DNA of 11,273 bases from Chloroflexi bacterium RBG_19FT_COMBO_48_23 (lineage in GTDB: Bacteria; Chloroflexota; Dehalococcoidia; GIF9; UBA5620). Position 1 is the first letter of the stretch, and each line of letters starts with the position of its first letter. The DNA lies in the NCBI GenBank assembly GCA_001795315.1, contig MGOH01000066.1, positions 1 to 11,273 on the forward strand. The letters run 5' to 3'. The notes beneath the pieces were generated by a model. That model saw nothing but the letters and a program-made list of their open reading frames with translations, was not told the DNA's origin and ran no database searches. Shown here piece by piece: positions 7,501-11,273 of this stretch. A program made the position numbers and the translations under genes.

Positions 7501-7608
7501 ACGCCGGGTCTCGAGGCTTTTTTCGAAGATCTGGTGCTGTTTCCAGAAACTGAGGATGGTTTTTTCTAACTGGGGGAAATTAACTTTACTGTCTACCGGT
7601 CGGAACAT
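4540..7608 (-). CDS. ileS: Isoleucyl-tRNA synthetase, type 2-like, with GIHH in place of HIGH
   Basis: Charges tRNA-Ile with isoleucine in the cytoplasm. At 1022 residues it is of the long, eukaryote-like type. The class I signature is PTANGSPGIHH (about 48-58), so the usual HIGH reads GIHH (55-58; bases 7435-7446). The CP1 editing domain is marked by TTTPWTLPGNTA (about 239-250) and GTGIVHIAPAFGEVDF (about 354-369). KMSKAKG sits near 635. Four Cys-x2-Cys pairs (near 181, 430, 502 and 544) suggest zinc knuckles. The anticodon-binding domain follows. The last 20 or so residues (KFRISNYEISLGIKKA) look foreign to the family and coincide with a palindrome at 4564-4597. It starts two bases after the jag stop and ends the operon. 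No T-box of its own is seen. Confidence 0.96.
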   Translation of the reverse strand: MFRPVDSKVNFPQLEKTILSFWKQHQIFEKSLETRRGATQFTLYEGPPTANGSPGIHHVLSRVFKDVIPRHRTMKGYYVPRKAGWDTHGLPVELEVEKMLGFTGKAQIEEYGVAKFNALCRESVFKYLKEWDAMTERIGFWLDLEHAYRTLENSYIESCWWALKQLWDKNLIYQGYRVTPHCPRCGTSLSSHEVALGYRDDAKDPSVYIKFKLARSSVDNLKLPVALPPSDKPVFLLAWTTTPWTLPGNTALAVASEAHYSIMEGSEDYLILAAALAERIGLDGYKSIATVSGKDLVGLEYQPLFNPHDFDVERGRFGDRPSEENLSYEILTPQKADTDLTYRVIPGDFVSMEEGTGIVHIAPAFGEVDFEAGKSEGLDFVQPVDLDGKMTGTYPFAGKFVKDADPLVLEDLKSRGLLYRSEQIVHTYPFCWRCEAPLVYYAKRTWYIRTSLKKEALLAGNAEINWYPEHIKYGRFGNWLENNVDWAFSRERYWGTPLNIWNCSSCGSYECIGSLDELKAKPNLEGLIEPLDLHRPFVDDIAFSCSKCGGRMKRQAEVIDCWFDSGAMPFAQWHYPFENQDTFKRNFPADYISEAVDQTRGWFYSLHAISTLIFDRPCFNNVICLGHILDAEGDKMSKAKGNVVDPWSVLDKYGADALRWYLFTAAPAGNVRRFSSDAVSEVLRNFLLTLWNVYSFFVIYANIDRFDPKSAGTPALSDLDRWILSRLNQLVADVDGALDNYDPTSAGRKIEGFVDELSNWYVRRSRRRFWKSQSDADKLAAYSTLYNCLVTLSKLLAPFTPFIAEEIYRNLVCPVEPEAVESVHMADFPVADLSQVDEKLIEATRLAMTVCSLGRAARAKSGIKVRQPLSIALVKVRSAGEKEALQKLTYQILEELNVKELEFCEGEEVSDRPGYVSAAEGDYWVAVATELSPELEAEGVAREVVRRLQTMRRSAGLDIADHILTYYEGGDSIQLAMTKFADYIKQETLSQELIAAVSPVGSHTEKFRISNYEISLGIKKAS
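4564..4597. repeat. Palindromic repeat inside the 3' end of ileS
   Basis: TTTCGTA (4569-4575) and TACGAAA (4584-4590) are perfectly complementary around ATTTGAAA. The outer TGAGA (4564-4568) and TCTCA (4593-4597) extend the stem across a two-base bulge. The sequence resembles a dispersed bacterial repeat whose spurious translations contain FRISNYE. Here it is in frame and encodes about residues 1004-1015 of IleRS. There is only one copy in the window. Confidence 0.5.
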
Positions 7609-7610
7609 GC

Positions 7611-8258
7611 CTAATGCTTCTTCAATAGAATAGCTACTTTTCGCATTTCGCCTTCGCCCATGCTCTGGGTGGTGACATCCGGATTATCAGTCAGAGTTAA
7701 ATGAATAATCCGGCGCTCGTCTGCAGGCATAGGCTCGAGCGTTATCAAGCGCTGGCTCCTCTTCACCTGCTCTGCCAATCGCAAAGCCAAGTTTTGCAAG
7801 GACTCGTAACGTCTCTTTCTATAGCCAGCAACATCAACATTTATCGGCACCCAGGCCTTCAACTTTTCAGCGACTATCAGTCTGATAATATACTGCAGAG
7901 AAGCCAAGGTCTGACCACGGCGACCGATCAAGACCCCAAGGTCATCGCCCTCAATATTCAGAGTCACCGGTAGCTCGTTGTTGGTTGCTTGAGCAACAGA
8001 AACATCGGCGGTTAGTTTCATCAACTTAATCAACGCCTCCATTACATCCTTAGCCACCTCAGCTACATCCAACTTTTCGCCAGATACAGGTAAAAGCGTT
8101 ACCATTATCTTGGCTTCCTCAGCGCCCATTCCAAAAACACCGGACTTACCTTTCTTCAATACCACCACTTCCACCTGGTCTTCAGTTACCCCCAATTGCT
8201 CCAGTGCTAACTGTACAGCCTCGTCAACCGTTTTCCCACTTACTTCTAGCTCTTTCAT
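7611..8258 (-). CDS. jag: Jag/KhpB (EloR) RNA-binding protein
   Basis: A cytoplasmic RNA-binding protein linked in other bacteria to cell elongation and division control, and usually encoded next to yidC. The 215 residues have all three expected parts. The Jag N-terminal domain (1-52) contains KKGKSGVFGMG. The KH domain (about 75-150) carries the GxxG loop as IGRRGQTL (111-118). The C-terminal R3H domain (about 150-213) has ADERRIIHLTL, with the Arg and His of the motif near 182-187, and a GEGEMRKV end. Its ATG overlaps the yidC stop as ATGA (8255-8258), so translation is probably coupled. Two bases separate its stop from ileS. Length and domain order are normal for the family. Confidence 0.95.
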   Translation of the reverse strand: MKELEVSGKTVDEAVQLALEQLGVTEDQVEVVVLKKGKSGVFGMGAEEAKIMVTLLPVSGEKLDVAEVAKDVMEALIKLMKLTADVSVAQATNNELPVTLNIEGDDLGVLIGRRGQTLASLQYIIRLIVAEKLKAWVPINVDVAGYRKRRYESLQNLALRLAEQVKRSQRLITLEPMPADERRIIHLTLTDNPDVTTQSMGEGEMRKVAILLKKH

Positions 8259-9142
8259 CTTCCAAAAAGACCTCGCTTCTTCTCATCAGATGCATTCTTC
8301 AATGTCTTAGACTCCTCGGTCGCTTTCTGCGCTGTCTTGGATGGTTTTTGAGTTGGCGATATTCTTTGGACTGGCACGGGTTTTTGACCTGGAGCTGGAG
8401 CTTGAGCCGGCCTTGGAGCCGAAGGAGCTCTCAAATAGCCCCAACCACCACTAACGAAATACTGGATTACAATGCCGATTACATTTGAAACGACCCAATA
8501 CAGTGCTAAGCCACTGGGGAAGGACAAGGTAAAGAATCCAAACATCAGCGGCATCATCATTGTAGTCATGCTGGTCATAGACTTCTGTCTTGGGTCAGCA
8601 GTTGGTGCTGTCACCATCTTCTGCTGCACCCACATTGTGCCACCAACCAATATAGCCAGTATGAGATTAGGGTCTGGTCGTGACAATCGGAGCCAGAGGA
8701 ACAGTTCATTCAAAGGTACCGCATTACCTACTGCTGCCCAAGAGTAAAGATGTTGCGACAAGTTCAATAAGTTCTCCGGTGTAGCCGCCAAGGCCTGCAT
8801 GATAGACTGGTACAGAGCTATCCAGATAGGCAACTGGATAAGCATGGGCCAGAGACAGCCCAGAGGGTTAATCCCGGCTTCCTTATACAGCTTCATCGTC
8901 TCCTGCTGCAGTTTCTGCTGGTTTTTGGCGTATTTCTTCTGAAGCTCCTGAATCCTTGGCTGCAGTGTTTGCATTGCCTTGGTAGACTGAGTCTGTCGCA
9001 CAGTAAGGGGAAACAACGCCAGGCGAACAACAACCGTAAGCACGATGATTGCTAGTCCAAAGCTACCGCCCAACATAGTAGTCAAAGCAATCAAGCTGTT
9101 GAGCACAGGTTCAAGGATAATAGTATTCCACAGTTCAGCCAT
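8255..9142 (-). CDS. yidC: YidC/Oxa1 membrane protein insertase
   Basis: Inserts and helps fold membrane proteins, alone or with SecYEG. The 295 residues match the short, Gram-positive-type form, without the large periplasmic domain of proteobacterial YidC. The first membrane segment (about 8-48) ends in VVVRLALFPLT, with Arg40 as the conserved groove residue. A charged coiled-coil hairpin (about 50-90: QPRIQELQKKYAKNQQ) follows. Further membrane segments are near 94-116, 158-176, 193-210 and 211-231. The tail (about 238-295) is rich in Pro, Ala and Lys and ends KKRGLFGR, a basic tail of the kind that can contact ribosomes. There is no lipobox. It starts eight bases after the propeller lipoprotein and overlaps jag by four bases. 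The ribosome binding site is weak, suggesting coupling to the gene before it. Confidence 0.96.
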   Translation of the reverse strand: MAELWNTIILEPVLNSLIALTTMLGGSFGLAIIVLTVVVRLALFPLTVRQTQSTKAMQTLQPRIQELQKKYAKNQQKLQQETMKLYKEAGINPLGCLWPMLIQLPIWIALYQSIMQALAATPENLLNLSQHLYSWAAVGNAVPLNELFLWLRLSRPDPNLILAILVGGTMWVQQKMVTAPTADPRQKSMTSMTTMMMPLMFGFFTLSFPSGLALYWVVSNVIGIVIQYFVSGGWGYLRAPSAPRPAQAPAPGQKPVPVQRISPTQKPSKTAQKATEESKTLKNASDEKKRGLFGR

Positions 9143-9150
9143 AATTAACT

Positions 9151-10326
9151 CTATTGAATATCAGAATAACAAAATTCCCAGACCGTATCTCCACTTTGCA
9201 CATCTATAGCATAAACACAACGATTTCTGGCATGCACATAAACAATGTTCTCCTCAGCATAGAGTGGGCCCATTACTTGGTAACCGATGGAAACAGACCG
9301 CACCAAAACCCCACTATCAGGCTCGAGGATGTACATCTCACCTGATTCCGAGGCTGCCACTAGAAGATTATCCGAGAACACCGGCGTAGCAACAACAGGA
9401 GCATCAGCAACAAACTGCCACAGTTTCTCACCCGTTATGGCGTCAAGAGCATAAATCTGATGGTCAAGGCAACCGGCATAAACCACACCATCCTTAACTA
9501 TTGGAGTTGCCCAGAACCAGTTACCTCCCTCAAATTTCCATTTCTCACTACCATCATTGATAGCAATAGCATAAAGATTACGGTCAAAGGTACCAAAGTA
9601 TATACTGCCTTCAGAAATTACTGGCGAGGAAGCAATAGATGCTGGCAACTCAATTTCCCAAAGTAGGGTATGATCTGTGATTGACACAGCAAAAAGCTTT
9701 CGCTCATAATTGCTAACATAAACAGCACCATCTTCAACTGCTGGAGATGTCCATATCTTGCCACCGGTATCAAACTCCCATTTCTTTTCCCCATAAATCG
9801 CATCCAAAGCATAGAGTTTACCATCAGAGCTACCTACATAGAGAGTGTCTTCAACCACTACCGGGGTGCCAACAATAGCACCTATAGACTTAGCAACACC
9901 GGGATAAGCCCACTCACCTTTTGACCGTAGGGGGACACCTTCTGTATAACCGGGAGCCAGCCTATCCACGGCCACCAATTTCCCATTCTCACCAGCATAG
10001 ATACCAACACAAAGCAGATCTTCGACCACAACTGGTGTAGCATAGATGGTTGCCCTGGGTGATGCTGGAACACAAGCAGGACCACATATTGCGCCCGGAG
10101 CACTCATTGCAGGAATTGTAAAAGACCATTCATTTTCGCTGGGAAAAGACAACTTCTGACTCCGGGCCTCAGGACTTATCGCCAACACTCTACCATCCAT
10201 CGTCCCGAAATAAAGAACATCATCAGCAGCAGTAAACCCTGACCATCCCTCCCACGCCGTCCCGGTACAACCGATAACAAGCAGACTTAGGGCAATGAGA
10301 CAGAGTATTAGACTTAATCTCTTCAT
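9151..10326 (-). CDS. PQQ-type beta-propeller lipoprotein, BamB-like fold
   Basis: A predicted extracytoplasmic lipoprotein of 391 residues. The start at 10326 is preferred over upstream starts, which reach 10407 and overlap yidD. From here the protein begins MKRLSLILCLIALSLLVIGC, a clean lipoprotein signal with Cys20, and AGGA lies just upstream. Six PQQ-like repeat units are spaced exactly 40 residues apart, with starts near 172, 212, 252, 292, 332 and 372. They show the pattern YAxDxxxGexxWxF, as in YALDAITGEKLWQF. Two less regular units near 48 and 117 would complete an eight-bladed propeller. Cys81 and Cys85 (CGPAC) lie in an N-terminal insertion. No catalytic residues are evident, so it is probably a protein-binding scaffold. 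It sits between yidD and yidC, which suggests a role at the insertase, but this is inference. A true PQQ dehydrogenase is unlikely. Confidence 0.85.
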   Translation of the reverse strand: MKRLSLILCLIALSLLVIGCTGTAWEGWSGFTAADDVLYFGTMDGRVLAISPEARSQKLSFPSENEWSFTIPAMSAPGAICGPACVPASPRATIYATPVVVEDLLCVGIYAGENGKLVAVDRLAPGYTEGVPLRSKGEWAYPGVAKSIGAIVGTPVVVEDTLYVGSSDGKLYALDAIYGEKKWEFDTGGKIWTSPAVEDGAVYVSNYERKLFAVSITDHTLLWEIELPASIASSPVISEGSIYFGTFDRNLYAIAINDGSEKWKFEGGNWFWATPIVKDGVVYAGCLDHQIYALDAITGEKLWQFVADAPVVATPVFSDNLLVAASESGEMYILEPDSGVLVRSVSIGYQVMGPLYAEENIVYVHARNRCVYAIDVQSGDTVWEFCYSDIQ

Positions 10327-10384
10327 TCTGATCCTAAATAAACCAGTCACCTTACTCATCATTAACAGCAAAAAAGCTAAATTT

Positions 10385-10594
10385 TTATGGCACGGGGTCA
10401 TAGCCACCGCTAGACCAAGGATGGCAACGCGCTAAACGTTTAGCCGCAAGCCAGCTTCCTTTAATCAGCCCGTATCTCTCAATCGCTTGGTAGGCATAAT
10501 TCGAACAAGTAGGAGTAAATCGACAAGCAGACGGGGTAACTTGTGATATTGTAGATTGATACAGCTTAATTAACTCCAGCATAAGCCATTTCAT
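10385..10594 (-). CDS. yidD: YidD membrane protein insertion efficiency factor
   Basis: A small membrane-associated protein of the YidD (DUF37) family that assists YidC-dependent insertion. The start chosen is ATG 10594, giving 69 residues beginning [16 protein letters not shown] at 10600 and ATG at 10582 are alternatives. The amphipathic N-terminus is followed by [21 protein letters not shown] and [15 protein letters not shown]. It contains the family's conserved CRFxPTCSxYA core and RCHPW, and ends GGYDPVP. The three conserved Cys are present. It overlaps the end of rnpA by about 29 bases and has no strong ribosome binding site, so coupling to rnpA translation is likely. Length is normal for the family. 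Confidence 0.95.
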   Translation of the reverse strand: MKWLMLELIKLYQSTISQVTPSACRFTPTCSNYAYQAIERYGLIKGSWLAAKRLARCHPWSSGGYDPVP

Positions 10595-10925
10595 TTTCAC
10601 TTATTAAGCGAGCTCGTAACAACAGCTTTCCTATTGACCTCTTGAGGTCATAATAGTCAGCATTCGCCGCACCTGGCCGAGCAATGAACACTATGTCCCA
10701 CCCAGGTTTTATCGATGTTATACGTACAACTTCCCTGAGCAAACGCCGCACCCGATTGCGCACCACAGCCTTACCGACATCCTTAGCTACAGAAAAGCCA
10801 CATCGGCTAAACTCTAACTCATTAGATAATGCTTTCATGACAACAAGATTATCTACCCAAGCTTTACCTGATTTGTAAACAGTCAAATACTGAGCTCTTT
10901 TTGTTAAAGCCCATCTCTTCGTCAT
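10566..10925 (-). CDS. rnpA: Ribonuclease P protein component
   Basis: The basic protein subunit that, with the RNase P RNA, trims the 5' leaders of pre-tRNAs. It has 119 residues, normal for the family. The start [20 protein letters not shown] matches the usual N-terminal helix. [22 protein letters not shown] (about 44-65) holds the RNR signature ([10 protein letters not shown], 56-65). [10 protein letters not shown] follows near 77-86. The ATG lies four bases after the rpmH stop, the classic rpmH-rnpA arrangement. The 3' end overlaps yidD in another frame. Confidence 0.96.
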   Translation of the reverse strand: MTKRWALTKRAQYLTVYKSGKAWVDNLVVMKALSNELEFSRCGFSVAKDVGKAVVRNRVRRLLREVVRITSIKPGWDIVFIARPGAANADYYDLKRSIGKLLLRARLISENEMAYAGVN

Positions 10926-10929
10926 GCTT

Positions 10930-11070
10930 CTAAACTGGCGTCAATTTCCACCGCCCCTTGAGCCGCCTTGATTTCAATACCTTCCGTCCTCCTCGGGTCG
11001 CCATCCTGGCTCGGAAGCCATTTTTACGTTTTCGCGATATTTTCTTAGGCTGATATGTTCTCTTAGGCAT
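10930..11070 (-). CDS. rpmH: 50S ribosomal protein L34
   Basis: A 46-residue, strongly basic ribosomal protein. Translation from ATG 11070-11068 gives [19 protein letters not shown], then [17 protein letters not shown] and a GRWKLTPV end. The MxKRTYQPxxxxRxRxxGFRxRMxTxxGRxVLxxRR pattern is diagnostic of L34. AAGGA lies about eight bases upstream, in the 18-base gap after rpsR. In most bacteria rpmH sits beside dnaA and the replication origin. Here it is preceded by rpsR instead, so the rpmH-rnpA-yidD-yidC-jag block seems to have been joined to a ribosomal operon. Confidence 0.97.
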   Translation of the reverse strand: MPKRTYQPKKISRKRKNGFRARMATRGGRKVLKSRRLKGRWKLTPV

Positions 11071-11088
11071 TTTACTATCCTTCAGAAG

Positions 11089-11273
11089 CTATGCTCTAGT
11101 TTCAAATGTTCTCCCAGGGCTGACATGCTCCGGAGTATAAGGCAATAAAGCCAGGTAGCGAGCTCTCTTTATCGCTAATGCCAATCGTCGCTGATGCTTG
11201 GCACAAATGCCTGTCCGACGGCGTGGCTGAATTCTAGCCCGGTCAGAAACATAGCGCCGCAATCTAGAGATGT
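11089..11273 (-). CDS. rpsR: 30S ribosomal protein S18, C-terminal part (gene enters from outside the window)
   Basis: The last 60 codons of S18 are present; the start lies beyond the right edge. The visible part reads [19 protein letters not shown], then [24 protein letters not shown], the most conserved region of S18 and part of its 16S rRNA and S6 contact surface. The tail continues with [14 protein letters not shown] before TAG (11091-11089), slightly longer than many S18 proteins, which stop soon after LPY. It is usually cotranscribed with rpsF and ssb; those are not visible but may lie just outside. It is the first visible gene of the long minus-strand operon. Confidence 0.95.
   Translation of the reverse strand, partial: ISRLRRYVSDRARIQPRRRTGICAKHQRRLALAIKRARYLALLPYTPEHVSPGRTFETRA

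Noticed and set aside
10327..10407. Upstream start for the propeller lipoprotein (27 more residues)
   Set aside because: It would overlap yidD and place extra residues before a clean lipoprotein signal peptide; the internal ATG has a better ribosome binding site.
1..11273. tRNA genes, CRISPR arrays, transposases, attachment sites, origin with DnaA boxes
   Set aside because: None was seen on either strand by eye; the rpmH block here is not accompanied by dnaA or an obvious cluster of DnaA boxes.

Overview
The window is an ordinary bacterial chromosomal segment with no prophage, insertion sequence, CRISPR array or tRNA gene. It most likely comes from a Chloroflexota lineage, probably Dehalococcoidia or a relative. 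This is inferred from three things: a tryptophan T-box leader, the long eukaryote-like IleRS, and lipoprotein signals without other outer-membrane genes. No sequence here names the organism, and the assignment is moderate at best.

Left part (1-2440). A PAS-domain signalling protein leaves the window on the minus strand (1-227). The 760-base gap up to 988 holds its promoter, two dispersed repeat elements (about 340-475), a strong extended -10 promoter (537-564) and a complete T-box riboswitch (about 586-870). The T-box has a UGG (Trp) specifier and a terminator. It controls a stand-alone TrpB2-type tryptophan synthase beta chain (988-2355). Between terminator and trpB lies a nine-codon reading frame with an excellent ribosome binding site. 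A perfect 17-bp hairpin separates trpB from the convergent next gene.

Middle part (2437-4514). A metallo-beta-lactamase-fold hydrolase (minus) and an HtrA-family lipoprotein protease with one PDZ domain (plus) diverge from a shared promoter region.

Right part (4540-11273, all minus strand, read right to left): rpsR (partial), rpmH, rnpA, yidD, a PQQ-type beta-propeller lipoprotein, yidC, jag and ileS. Spacings are mostly a few bases, or overlaps at rnpA/yidD and yidC/jag, so this looks like one operon. It joins ribosomal proteins and the RNase P protein (RNA processing) to the membrane insertase YidC, its partner YidD and the RNA-binding protein Jag, and ends with isoleucyl-tRNA synthetase. 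The propeller lipoprotein between yidD and yidC is the least explained member and may act with YidC on the outer face of the membrane. IleRS carries a GIHH sequence in place of the class I HIGH signature. That is the altered GXHH motif reported for some type 2 IleRS enzymes with extreme mupirocin resistance. Its C-terminal tail seems to be encoded by a palindromic repeat.
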